A stretch of 64,000 nt of DNA from Bradyrhizobium ottawaense (GTDB taxonomy: Bacteria > Pseudomonadota > Alphaproteobacteria > Rhizobiales > Xanthobacteraceae). Where the stretch lies: the NCBI RefSeq assembly GCF_002278135.3, contig NZ_CP029425.2:4192001-4256000 (forward strand), in the 5' to 3' direction. How positions within the stretch are numbered: position 1 is the stretch's first letter; each line of letters starts with the position of its first letter. The notes beneath the pieces were generated by a model. That model was not told where the DNA came from. It was given only the letters and a program-made list of their open reading frames with translations, and searched no databases. Both the position numbers and the translations under genes were made by a program. Positions 53,820 through 62,559 of the stretch are shown piece by piece.

Positions 53820-56486
53820 TCACTGGGTTTCCCGCCGCACCTCGTTCGGCACCGGCTGCGGCGTGCCGGGGGCCGGCAGCGCGACCGGACGCAGGCCGAT
53901 CAGCTCGGCGGTACGGATCGCGCTGTCGCGCCAGAACTGGAACGAGTTGATGCGGCTGAGCTCGAGGATGGCGATGGCGACCGCGGCCAGGAACGGCAGG
54001 CTTTGCAGCACCAGCACGCCGGCGAAGATGTAGATTTCGGTGATCTGGCGGTAGCTGTTGGTGGCGATCAGCACGCCCGCGCCGATCAGGAGCAGGGTGC
54101 CGATCACGGCCTCCCAGAACGCCTGGAACTCGATCGACATCCGGGACAGGCCGCCCTTGGAGGTGCGGGCAAAGGCGATGTGCTCGGTGATGAGGCCCTG
54201 CGCCACCGCGCGCGAGACCGTCCATTGCACGCTCATCGCCGCGATCATGGCGCCGAGCATCTGTCCGGGCTTGATGGCGACGCGGGCGCGGTACATCGAC
54301 AGGAAGTGCGCCAGCGAGACGATGAAGGCGCCGATGATCGGCAGCGTCAGGATCTTGTCGGGAATGGCGATGTCGGCGAAGGCGACGATCGGCACCCAGA
54401 CGAGGTTGAGCAGCGCCACGACCACGCCGAGGCTTTCCGCGCCGAGCCAGTTCAGCCAGCCCAGGCCATATTCGCGCTTCTGGTCGGGCGTCAGCCGGCT
54501 CTTGCCGGGCAGGAAATAGCGCCAGTGCTTCTTGACGATCTGGAGGCCGCCATAGGCCCAGCGGTGACGCTGCTTCTTGAAGGCCTCGTAGGTGTCGGGC
54601 AGGAGGCCCTGGCCGTAGCGGTGATTGGTGTAGTGGGTGGTCCAGCCGAGTTCCTGGATCGCAAGGCCGAGATCTGAATCCTCGCAGATCGTGTCGGACG
54701 ACCAGCCTCCGGCCATGTCCATCGCCGCGCGACGGATCAGGCACATCGTGCCGTGCACGATGATGGCGTTGGCCTCGTTGCGCTGGACCATGCCGATGTC
54801 GAAGAAGCCGGCATATTCGCCGTTCATGATGTAGTGCATGATCGACAGATCGCCGTCGCGATGCTCCTGCGGCGCCTGCACGAGGCCGACACGCGCATCG
54901 GCGAAGGCAGGCACGAGGTCCTTCAGCCAGTCGGGATCGACGGCATAGTCGGCGTCGAGGATGCCGATGATCTCGGCATCGGCGGCGGTGCGCTCCATCG
55001 CAATCCGAAGAGCGCCGGCCTTGAAGCCCTGCACCTTCTCGGCGTTGATGAACTTGAAGCGTTCACCGAGCGCGCGGCAATGGTCCTGGATCGGCTGCCA
55101 GAACGCGGGATCCGGCGTGTTGTTGATGATGACCACGCATTCGTAGTTCGGATAGTTCAGCCGCGACAGCGCATCCAGCGTCTGCTTGAGCATCTCGACC
55201 GGCTCGAAATAAGCGGGGATGTGGATCGAGACCTTTGGGCAGTAATTCTCGGGAACGTTCTCGACCGGCTTGCCCTTGCTGAGCAGCCGCTGCGGCGACC
55301 GGCCGAAGGCGACGGCTGCGATCTCGTCGATGCGCGCCATCGCAATGAGGACGAGGGGCACAAGCAGGATCATGCCGAGCGTGAGTGCGAAGGCCGAGCC
55401 GATGATGAAGTAATGGCTGTTCCAGAACGCGAACACGGTCGCGGCCCAGGCGCCGACGCCGTTGGCGGTCGCCGACAGCAGGAAGGCCTGCTTCGCGGTC
55501 GGCTTTTCAATCCGCAGGATCGGCAGCGACAGCAGGATGCCGACCAGGAGCGCGATGCCCATCAGCTTCCAATAGTCGGGGTTCTCGACCGGACCGGTCC
55601 AGGCGAATTTCGGCTCGCGGCTGGCGTTGAGGATGCCCCAGTAAGGACCGACGCCGCCTTCGAAGAATTTCCAGGGCTGATCGATGGCCTCGACGATGTT
55701 GTATTCCATGCCGATGGCTTCGGCGCGGCTGACGAAATTGCGCAGGATCAGGGCTTGCTGGAACGGACCCGGATCGGCGTTGCGCAAATTGTAGCCCTGG
55801 CTCGGCCAGCCGAACTCGGCGATCACGATGCGCTTGCCGGGGAACAGGTTGCGCAAGAGATTGTAGCGGTCGACGGCCTGGTCGACCGCCTGGTCGGAGC
55901 GGAAGTTTTCCCAATAGGGCAGCACGTGCGCGGCGATGAAATCGACGCTGGAGCCGAGGTCGGGATTGTCGCGCCAGATGTTCCAGATCTCGCCGGTGGT
56001 GACGGGCACGCGGACCGAGCCCTTCACCTTCTTGATCATGTCGATGAGGTCTTCGACCTTCTGCTCGCCGCGGTAGATCACCTCGTTGCCGACGACGACG
56101 CCGACGACGTTGCTGTTCTTGCGGGCGAGCTCGATGGCGGCCTTGATCTCGCGCTCGTTGCGATCCTTGTCCTTGTCGATCCAGGCGCCGACGGTGACCT
56201 TGAGGCCGAACTCGGCCGCGATCGGCGGCACCAGTTCCACGCCGCCGGTGGACGAATAGAGGCGGATCGCGCGCGTCATGGTCGACAGCGTCTTCAGGTC
56301 GGCGCGGATTTTCTCGACCGTCGGGATGTTGTCGATGTCGGGGTGGGCCGAGCCCTCGAACGGCGCGTAGGAGACGCTGGGCAACAGGCCCTTGAAGTCG
56401 GGCGCGGGTTCCTTGTCGCGCAAGACTCCCCATAGCCCTGCGTGAAGCGCAGACACGAGCAACAAAACGGCGGCGACAACGCGCAT
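53820..56486 (-). CDS. ndvB: cyclic beta-glucan synthase, GH17 + GT2 (NdvB-like)
   Basis: 888 residues. An N-terminal GH17-like domain (about 35-330) has both acids, Glu135 in GNEVIYRG and Glu224 in AEFGWPS. A membrane region (about 335-385) leads to a GT2 beta-glycosyltransferase: SIHIPAYFEP (about 420-429), DAD (511-513), CEDSD (601-605) and QRHRW (639-643), then C-terminal helices. Expected to polymerise beta-1,3-glucan from UDP-glucose at the inner membrane, with the GH17 part acting on the product. Bradyrhizobium ndvB encodes such a protein (about 100 kDa) for the periplasmic cyclic glucan needed in symbiosis. ATG 56486 chosen at the first hydrophobic helix; a TTG at 56549 is unlikely. 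Confidence 0.85.
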   Translation of the reverse strand: MRVVAAVLLLVSALHAGLWGVLRDKEPAPDFKGLLPSVSYAPFEGSAHPDIDNIPTVEKIRADLKTLSTMTRAIRLYSSTGGVELVPPIAAEFGLKVTVGAWIDKDKDRNEREIKAAIELARKNSNVVGVVVGNEVIYRGEQKVEDLIDMIKKVKGSVRVPVTTGEIWNIWRDNPDLGSSVDFIAAHVLPYWENFRSDQAVDQAVDRYNLLRNLFPGKRIVIAEFGWPSQGYNLRNADPGPFQQALILRNFVSRAEAIGMEYNIVEAIDQPWKFFEGGVGPYWGILNASREPKFAWTGPVENPDYWKLMGIALLVGILLSLPILRIEKPTAKQAFLLSATANGVGAWAATVFAFWNSHYFIIGSAFALTLGMILLVPLVLIAMARIDEIAAVAFGRSPQRLLSKGKPVENVPENYCPKVSIHIPAYFEPVEMLKQTLDALSRLNYPNYECVVIINNTPDPAFWQPIQDHCRALGERFKFINAEKVQGFKAGALRIAMERTAADAEIIGILDADYAVDPDWLKDLVPAFADARVGLVQAPQEHRDGDLSIMHYIMNGEYAGFFDIGMVQRNEANAIIVHGTMCLIRRAAMDMAGGWSSDTICEDSDLGLAIQELGWTTHYTNHRYGQGLLPDTYEAFKKQRHRWAYGGLQIVKKHWRYFLPGKSRLTPDQKREYGLGWLNWLGAESLGVVVALLNLVWVPIVAFADIAIPDKILTLPIIGAFIVSLAHFLSMYRARVAIKPGQMLGAMIAAMSVQWTVSRAVAQGLITEHIAFARTSKGGLSRMSIEFQAFWEAVIGTLLLIGAGVLIATNSYRQITEIYIFAGVLVLQSLPFLAAVAIAILELSRINSFQFWRDSAIRTAELIGLRPVALPAPGTPQPVPNEVRRETQ

Positions 56487-56703
56487 CGCGGCTAAACCAA
56501 AAGGGGCTGAGGGGGCAGGGAAGCGGATCCGACCCCGAGATCCGACCAAGTCCGCGGCAAAGGGAGCATATCTCTGCCGCGCGGTTTCTCAACTGTCATG
56601 GCCTCATGTCCTTATGAGGGCATGGCCTTTTTCGAACGACGCGCGGCGGTGCCAACCGCGTCTATGGCCGATCGTTCCTGAACGACAGCTGAAACGATCG
56701 CGG

Positions 56704-57294
56704 CTATTTCTGGGGCGCCGGCGTCGGGCTTGCCGCGGGCGATGGGCTGGCGGCCGGCTGCGGCTGCGCATTGTTGGCCGCGGGAGCGGCCGGCTGTGCC
56801 GCTGCGGCCGCCGCCTGCTGCGGCTGGGCTGCCGGGTTGATCCAGCAGGCATGCACGCGGCTGTCCAGGGTCTCGGCGACCTTGGGATCGATCTGGCCGC
56901 CGAACCGGGTCAGGCAGCGGAAGGCCGCCTGGATGTGGCCGCCGGGGCAGCCGAAGCGGTCATAGAGGTCGAGATGGCGGAACGCGGTATCGAGGTCATC
57001 CCGCCACATCAGCCGCACCACGCGCCGGCCGAGCCAGACGCATTCGGGATTGCCGGCCGGGCCGCTGATGACCTGGGCCGCTTCGGCGAATTCGTCGGTG
57101 CGGCGCTGGTTCTGGGCCGCATCCTTGGCGGCGTCGGCGGGCTGGGCGGCGGCCTTGCCCTGGTCCGGCGCGGGCGTGCCGCTCTGGGCGGAAGCGCCAC
57201 CGAGACCGGCGAGAACGAGAAGGCAGGAGACGGCCAAGGTGGCGGCGAACTGCCGCAGGACCGCATTTCGTGACTCGAACACCCGTTGCCGCAT
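56704..57294 (-). CDS. glucan biosynthesis accessory protein (NdvD-like)
   Basis: 196 residues. Signal peptide (AATLAVSCLLVLAGLGGASA), a conserved Cys-containing core (ECVWLGRRVVRLMWRDDLDTAF ... GCPGGHIQAAFRCLTRFGGQIDP) with four Cys, and an Ala/Pro/Gln-rich tail. Sits between ndvB and the divergent ndvC; the position and secreted nature fit the third glucan gene described for Bradyrhizobium, but that link is from memory. Confidence 0.7.
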   Translation of the reverse strand: MRQRVFESRNAVLRQFAATLAVSCLLVLAGLGGASAQSGTPAPDQGKAAAQPADAAKDAAQNQRRTDEFAEAAQVISGPAGNPECVWLGRRVVRLMWRDDLDTAFRHLDLYDRFGCPGGHIQAAFRCLTRFGGQIDPKVAETLDSRVHACWINPAAQPQQAAAAAAQPAAPAANNAQPQPAASPSPAASPTPAPQK

Positions 57295-57512
57295 GAATTC
57301 CCCAATGTATCCGCTGGCCGTCCGCGTCAGGATCCCGCGGACGCGCCGGTGATGGCGTCCAAATGGGTCTCCAATGCGGCGGAAAAGTCTTTCCGAGTCC
57401 ATGACCTGTATTTGGAATTTTGTCCAGCAAAGTCACGATGCTAGGCCCCGGTCGAACAGCCGCAGCCCCATTCCTTTGGGGCAGGCGCGGATCCTTGAGA
57501 GTGGATCGGCAT

Positions 57513-57547
57513 TTGGACACCCGCTTGGACACCCTCTTTGGACACCC
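57513..57547. repeat. three direct 10-bp repeats upstream of ndvC
   Basis: TTGGACACCC occurs at 57513, 57525 and 57538 (spacings 12 and 13), with a degenerate fourth copy at about 57550. They lie in the space between the divergent glucan genes, about 60-115 bases before the ndvC start region, and could be an activator- or repressor-binding array. Confidence 0.7.
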
Positions 57548-57662
57548 CCTTGGCAGACGGCGTGCAAGCAGGTAATCGACGGACCCTTCGCGGAGGACGG
57601 AACCGATTTCACTTCGTACGCCACTGGCGCTTCTGCTCGTTTCACTGGGTGCGATTGCTGCC

Positions 57663-59222
57663 GTGTGGTGGTGGTTGGCGACGCCGATCACGCTCGCGCG
57701 CGCCCCGATCGATCCCGCCGAGAAGGTCCAATGCGTCTCCTACGCGCCGTTCCGCGGCGAGCAGACGCCGCTGAACGCGTGGACCCATATCGAGGCCGAG
57801 CAGATCGAGCAGGACCTGCGCCAGCTCAAGGAGATCACCGACTGCGTCCGCACCTATTCGTTGGAGAACGGGCTCGACCAGGTGCCGGCGATCGCCGCCA
57901 AGGTCGGCGGGCTGAAAGTGCTGCAGGGCATCTGGCTCTCCAGCAACCGAGCCAAGAATTTTGAGCAGGCCGCGCTCGCCATTCGTCTCACCAAGGAATT
58001 CCCCGCGATCATCACCGCCGTCATCGTCGGCAACGAGGTGCTGCTGCGCGGCGAGATGACGACGGCGGACCTCGTCTCGATCATCCGCCTGGTGAAGACG
58101 CAGGTCAGCGTGCCCGTCACCTATGCCGACGTCTGGGAATTCTGGCTGAAGAACCGCGAGGTCTATGACGCCGTCGACTTCGTCACCATCCACATCCTGC
58201 CCTATTGGGAGGATATGCCGGTGAAGGCGAAGTTCGCCGCCGCCCATGTCGAGGCGATCCGCGAGCGCATGGCGGTGGCGTTTCCGGGCAAGGAAATCCT
58301 GATCGGCGAGACCGGCTGGCCGAGCGAGGGGCGCATGCGCGACGGCGCGCTGCCCTCACGCACCAACCAGGCGCGGGTGGTCTCGGAAATCCTGGCTCTG
58401 GCGAAGGCGAACAAGTTTCGCGTCAATCTGATCGAGTCCTACGACCAGCCCTGGAAGCGAAAGCTGGAGGGCACCGTCGGCGGCTATTGGGGCCTGTACG
58501 ACTCGGTGCGCCGCAGCTTGAAATATCCGCCGGGCGAGCCGATCAGCAATTTCCCGTACTGGAAATGGTACATGGGCGCCGGCATGGGCCTTTCCGTGCT
58601 GGTGTTCGCGGTCGCGCTCATCACGCTGCGCCGGCGGCCGTGGACGCCGCGCTTCTCGGCCTGGCTCGGCGTCGCCATTTCGGCGACGACGGCGGGCAGC
58701 CTGCTCGGGATCGGCGCCGACAAGCTGTATTATGAGAGCTACGGCGTCGGCGGCTGGCTGCTCTGGGGCGCGCTGCTCGCGGCCGGTATCCTGTCGCCGA
58801 TCTTCTGCGCGCAGGCGATGGTGATCGGCCGCAGCCTTCCGACCTTCCTCGATCTGCTCGGCCCGCGCGAGGGCCGAAAATGGTCGAAGCTCACCGCGGT
58901 GCTCGGCCTGACGCTCGCGGTGACGGCCGTGATCGCGGCCGCGACTGTGCTCGGTTTCGTTTTCGACCCGCGCTACAAGGATTTCCCCTACGCCGCGCTG
59001 ACGATGGCCGTGGTGCCGTTTGCGCTGTTGATGCTGAACCGGCCGCAGATCGGCCAGCGTCCGATCGCGGAATCGGTGTTCGCGGGCGTGCTGGCGCTGT
59101 CGGCCGTCTTCGTGCTGTTCAACGAGGGCCGCGACAATTGGCAGTCGCTGTGGACCTGCACGATCTATCTGTTGTTCGCGCTCACGCTGTGGCGGGCGCG
59201 GGCCGAGCAAACCCAAGAATGA
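57663..59222 (+). CDS. ndvC: beta-glucan synthesis protein, GH17 + membrane (NdvC-like)
   Basis: 519 residues from GTG 57663. A GH17-like domain with Glu125 (VGNEVLLRG) and Glu216 (IGETGWPSEG), then a hydrophobic C-terminal half with about six helices. Related to the GH17 half of NdvB. Bradyrhizobium ndvC is needed to add beta-1,6 linkages to the cyclic glucan. The frame continues upstream without a canonical start (ISLRTPLALLLVSLGAIAAV); see findings. Its 3' end overlaps the next gene on the other strand by 41 bases. Confidence 0.82.
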   Translation: MWWWLATPITLARAPIDPAEKVQCVSYAPFRGEQTPLNAWTHIEAEQIEQDLRQLKEITDCVRTYSLENGLDQVPAIAAKVGGLKVLQGIWLSSNRAKNFEQAALAIRLTKEFPAIITAVIVGNEVLLRGEMTTADLVSIIRLVKTQVSVPVTYADVWEFWLKNREVYDAVDFVTIHILPYWEDMPVKAKFAAAHVEAIRERMAVAFPGKEILIGETGWPSEGRMRDGALPSRTNQARVVSEILALAKANKFRVNLIESYDQPWKRKLEGTVGGYWGLYDSVRRSLKYPPGEPISNFPYWKWYMGAGMGLSVLVFAVALITLRRRPWTPRFSAWLGVAISATTAGSLLGIGADKLYYESYGVGGWLLWGALLAAGILSPIFCAQAMVIGRSLPTFLDLLGPREGRKWSKLTAVLGLTLAVTAVIAAATVLGFVFDPRYKDFPYAALTMAVVPFALLMLNRPQIGQRPIAESVFAGVLALSAVFVLFNEGRDNWQSLWTCTIYLLFALTLWRARAEQTQE

Positions 59223-59562
59223 ACAGGCCGATCGCCAGGCCCGACAGCACGACATTGTAGAGCACGATGCCGAGGCCGGCGGCGATGATGCCGACGGTGA
59301 GCAGCACGATCGACGGCCGCATCAGGTTCAGCGTCGCAACCACCAGCGCGACGATGCCGAACACCGAATTCTTGAACAGCACCGTCGAGACCGACCGCGC
59401 CTTGCAGATCATCGTCTGAAGCCCGGCGTCGCAGGTGAGAGCGACCTGCGACAGCTCGATCGCAAGGTAGCGCAGATAGAGCGCATAGCCGACGGACGCG
59501 AAACCGACGACGATCAGGAACTGCACCTGGTAGGGCGAGAGGCGGAAGGGCTTTTTTGTCAT
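59182..59562 (-). CDS. small integral membrane protein
   Basis: 126 residues with four hydrophobic segments (e.g. FLIVVGFASVGYALYL, VALVVATLNLMRP) and one Cys pair. Start at ATG 59562; a longer in-frame version would add a non-membrane Arg-rich leader. Convergent with ndvC, overlapping by 41 bases. Function unknown. Confidence 0.75.
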   Translation of the reverse strand: MTKKPFRLSPYQVQFLIVVGFASVGYALYLRYLAIELSQVALTCDAGLQTMICKARSVSTVLFKNSVFGIVALVVATLNLMRPSIVLLTVGIIAAGLGIVLYNVVLSGLAIGLFILGFARPAPATA

Positions 59563-59653
59563 GGCGGCAATATGGTCGTGATGGCGCGGGCAGGCAACAG
59601 GGCAGGGGATGTTTCTGTAGATCCGGCTCGCCCACGACGTGCGCGAGGGGCCG

Positions 59654-59809
59654 TCAAAGCCGGCTTTGCGTCGCCCGATTCTGGTCCGCGAGCCGTCGCT
59701 CGTATTTCTCAGCCAATGCAAGCAGGCGTTTTCTGATGTAGGGGTCCGCCTGCTCGGCCAGCTCGCGGATCAACGCGAGTTGCTCCCGCAGAAACTTCGC
59801 GTCCGTCAT
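59654..59809 (-). CDS. 51-residue helical protein
   Basis: MTDAKFLREQLALIRELAEQ then DPYIRKRLLALAEKYERRLADQ, two charged amphipathic helices typical of a small conserved bradyrhizobial protein (recalled pattern). GGAG upstream of ATG 59809. Well supported by composition. Confidence 0.75.
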   Translation of the reverse strand: MTDAKFLREQLALIRELAEQADPYIRKRLLALAEKYERRLADQNRATQSRL

Positions 59810-59885
59810 CTCCGCTCCGAATCAAAATCCGTCGCGGATACTGCCGCCTTACGCGGACCTCTTCCCTATCATTTGGTATGTTTGC

Positions 59886-60326
59886 CTATTTCAATCCCAG
59901 CCGGCGCTCGACCCAGCCAAGAACGAACAGCACGAGCAGCGTGACGGCGATCGCTGCGGCGACCAGCAGCCAGGCTCCGAGCGCGCAGGCAATCCCGAGG
60001 CCCGCCGCAATCCAGACGGTTGCCGCGGTCGTGAGGCCGTGCACGGTCTTCGCCTTGGCGTCGTGCAGGATGACGCCCGCGCCGATGAAGCCGACACCGG
60101 TCAGCACGCCGGCAACGACGCCCTGAATGACCCGGGAGATCGCATCGGGGTGGTCACGCAGATTCTGGAACTCGATCACGGAGATCGAGACCAGCGCGGA
60201 GCCCAGAGCGACAAGCGCCAGGGTGCGCATTCCGACCGGCTTGTCGTTCATGTCGCGGTCGATGCCGATCAGCAGCCCTGTTCCCGCCGCGACGAGAAGC
60301 CTCAGCACATCATCCAGTTCGTTCAT
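59886..60326 (-). CDS. MgtC/SapB family membrane protein
   Basis: 146 residues with four helices. MgtC/SapB signature: LVAAGTGLLIGIDRD, PVGMRTLALVALGSAL, QGVVAGVLTGVGFIGAGVIL and VHGLTTAATVWIAAGLGIACALG. The family is linked to Mg2+ homeostasis and stress survival. Start at ATG 60326, overlapping the preceding frame's stop (ATGA). Confidence 0.9.
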   Translation of the reverse strand: MNELDDVLRLLVAAGTGLLIGIDRDMNDKPVGMRTLALVALGSALVSISVIEFQNLRDHPDAISRVIQGVVAGVLTGVGFIGAGVILHDAKAKTVHGLTTAATVWIAAGLGIACALGAWLLVAAAIAVTLLVLFVLGWVERRLGLK

Positions 60327-60559
60327 CGAAGCTCGTGCGTTTCGGGAGACGGACGCTTGGCGTGCGCCCGGCAGATCGGGACTAAACGCCAACTTGGTGA
60401 GAAAGAGCCGCTGAGATCCAAGCGTCCGATGGTCGCATGCCCGCGCAACTCTGAGCGATCATCGGCGATCAGGCAGCGCGAGCCGCCGTTCGACAAGGCG
60501 ATGGCGCCGACCAGCCTGGTCGACGCCATCTGCCAGAGTAGAACGCGACCGCGCACCAT
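60323..60559 (-). CDS. candidate small gene between secreted repeat protein and mgtC
   Basis: 78 residues (MVRGRVLLWQMASTRLVGAI, then a GC-rich-coded segment). Its start overlaps the upstream gene's stop (TGATG) and its stop overlaps the mgtC-like start (ATGA); the first 50 codons have high third-position GC like a real gene. No domain recognised. Confidence 0.4.
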   Translation of the reverse strand: MVRGRVLLWQMASTRLVGAIALSNGGSRCLIADDRSELRGHATIGRLDLSGSFSPSWRLVPICRAHAKRPSPETHELR

Positions 60560-60816
60560 CACTTCTTGCTGGTGTTCGAGCCCGTGGTGGTCTGCATCTT
60601 CTGTCCCGGCGCGCTCTCCGAGTGGCCCGGTCCCTTGGTGGTATTGGTCTGGTGACCAGGGGCGTATTCGGACGCGCCGGGTCCTGTCGAAGGCTTCTTT
60701 GTGTTGTGCATTTGCTGACCCGGCGCGTTGCTCGAGGCGCCCGGCGATTTCGTCGTTTGCGCAAGCGCCGGAGATGCCGCCAGAAGCGCGGCCGTTGCGA
60801 TGATCAATGTCTTCAC
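60559..60816 (-). CDS. secreted protein with three 20-residue repeats
   Basis: 85 residues, GTG start with GGGAG eight bases upstream. Signal peptide KTLIIATAALLAASPALA, then three tandem units of the form G-P-G-A-S-x-x-A-P-G-x-Q-x-x-T-T-K. Likely envelope or cell-surface. Function unknown. Confidence 0.65.
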   Translation of the reverse strand: MKTLIIATAALLAASPALAQTTKSPGASSNAPGQQMHNTKKPSTGPGASEYAPGHQTNTTKGPGHSESAPGQKMQTTTGSNTSKK

Positions 60817-60993
60817 GTGGGTTTCTCCCGAGGTCATGGAGGCGGGCGCGCGTGATTTCTCACATCGGCCGCTCCGGTTCACGACCGGGACAACTTGGCA
60901 ATTGACGGGTGGTTTCTCTTCTCGGACCGAAATTTAGGTTCATCGGCGCGCGCAAAAACACGCCGGCATTCACCGCCCGTTCAGGCGCAATGT

Positions 60994-62385
60994 TTATCGC
61001 CTGAAGAACGACGACAGCGTCGATCCCGCGGACGCAGACGCGGTCTCCGGCTTCGCCGGCGCGGGCTGCGCCGCAGGCGGGGGCGCGGGCTCTTCGCGCT
61101 TCGACGAGCGCTTGGAGGAGTAGCTGCGGCGGCGCTGCGGCTTCTCGGGCTTTGCACTCGGCGCGGGCGCGGTTTCGGCTTGCGGGACCGCGTCCTGGTT
61201 CTTCTCGGAGTTCTTCTCTTGAACTCTGTCCTGGGACTTCTCTTGTCCCTTCTCCGATCCGCCGCGCATCGAGAGGCGCTGGCCGTCGAAGACGGTGGTC
61301 TCGCAGTGACGATCGTTCTCCGCGAGGCTCGCGCAGAATTTTGCGGCGGCGGCGGCGTTGACCAGCGGACCGGCACCCAGGCGAAGCTGCATGCCGAGGC
61401 CGGTGTTGCCTTCCTTGATCATGATGATCGGTCGCAGTGCTGCGATTTCCGGATTGGTTTTGCTCAGGCCGCGCCAGAGCGCGCGCAGGCCGTCGATCGA
61501 ATTGGCGCCGCCGAGGTCGATCGCGAAACGCGTCTGCTGGACCGCGATGGCGGGGGATTCGTTCTCGGCTGCCTCAGGTGCCTTCGCGGCTGTCGCGACG
61601 ACTTCGGTCGGGGCGGGCGCCGGCTCGACTTTCTTCTCGGCGGCCTTCTCGTTTGTCTCGGGCTGAATCAATTTCGACGCGGCTGGATCGGGCGGCGCCA
61701 TGATCGACTTGGACGGCACCAGCGGTATGGTCGGCAGCGCCGAAGTCGCTGCCAGCGGCTGCTGCACGAGCGAGGCGGCGGCGGCAGTCTGCGGTGGCAG
61801 GCTCGACGGCTCCTTTGCAACTTCCTTGAGCGTATCCTTGACCGTGACCGTATCCTTGGGCGTGTCCTTGGGCGTGTCCTTGGCGGCCTCGGTGCGGGGC
61901 TTGTCGCCGGCGGAGGCGGGGGTCGAAGCGACCGGCGCGACGCTGGGCGCCGTCGGCGTGGCATCCTGCGGCTTGCCGGGCTGCGGTGGTGCGGTGGGTT
62001 GCTTGGCGATGGCGCCGGTGACGGAATCGAGCCCTTGCTCGACCACGGTGACACGGGAATAGAGCCGGTCGCGATCCGTGTTCAGCGTCTCGATGGCGGC
62101 CGCAAGCCGGCGGGCCTCGTTCTGGCTCTCCTTGGCCAGCGCCTGGAGCCGCTCTGCCTGGCGCGCGAGATCGGCGGACGCAACCTGGTCGCGCCGCCAG
62201 CCGAGTTGGGCCTGATTGGCCATCACCGCGATGACGACGGCGCCTACGGCTGCCACACCCCAGGAGCCCAGCCGCCACATCATGCGGCGGTCGAACGCGC
62301 TTTCCTCGGCCACAAGTCCGGAGAACAGCCCGCCGGTCTCCTTGGTGCCGAAGGCATCCGCCAGTGGGTCGGAATCCTTTGCCAT
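60994..62385 (-). CDS. membrane-anchored protein with SPOR-like C-terminal domain
   Basis: 463 residues. Cytoplasmic head, one membrane helix (about 43-58), coiled coil (about 65-115), long Pro/Ala/Lys-rich linker with the tandem KDTPKDTPKDTVTVKDT, then a SPOR-like domain (about 285-375: QTRFAIDLGGANSIDGLRAL ... PIIMIKEG) and a basic tail. SPOR domains bind denuded septal peptidoglycan. The tail KREEPAPPPA and SSFFRR is disordered. Domain call is by pattern and moderate. Confidence 0.72.
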   Translation of the reverse strand: MAKDSDPLADAFGTKETGGLFSGLVAEESAFDRRMMWRLGSWGVAAVGAVVIAVMANQAQLGWRRDQVASADLARQAERLQALAKESQNEARRLAAAIETLNTDRDRLYSRVTVVEQGLDSVTGAIAKQPTAPPQPGKPQDATPTAPSVAPVASTPASAGDKPRTEAAKDTPKDTPKDTVTVKDTLKEVAKEPSSLPPQTAAAASLVQQPLAATSALPTIPLVPSKSIMAPPDPAASKLIQPETNEKAAEKKVEPAPAPTEVVATAAKAPEAAENESPAIAVQQTRFAIDLGGANSIDGLRALWRGLSKTNPEIAALRPIIMIKEGNTGLGMQLRLGAGPLVNAAAAAKFCASLAENDRHCETTVFDGQRLSMRGGSEKGQEKSQDRVQEKNSEKNQDAVPQAETAPAPSAKPEKPQRRRSYSSKRSSKREEPAPPPAAQPAPAKPETASASAGSTLSSFFRR

Positions 62386-62559
62386 GAACGTTAAGTGCCC
62401 AGCCCTGTCCGGCTTCCCCGAATCAATCAGGGAACATTAACAGGAAAAGCGTGTCGCACTTGAATTCCGGGCGTTTGCGGGGGTAGCAAGGCAAGAGCTT
62501 TTGAGGGTGGTTGCCCGCCCGTCGCGCCAATTGATTCGGCCGTATCTGACAGGATTTCG

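Noticed and set aside
54753..56435. 560-codon plus-strand frame in the ndvB region
   Set aside because: Antisense of ndvB with no signal or motif.
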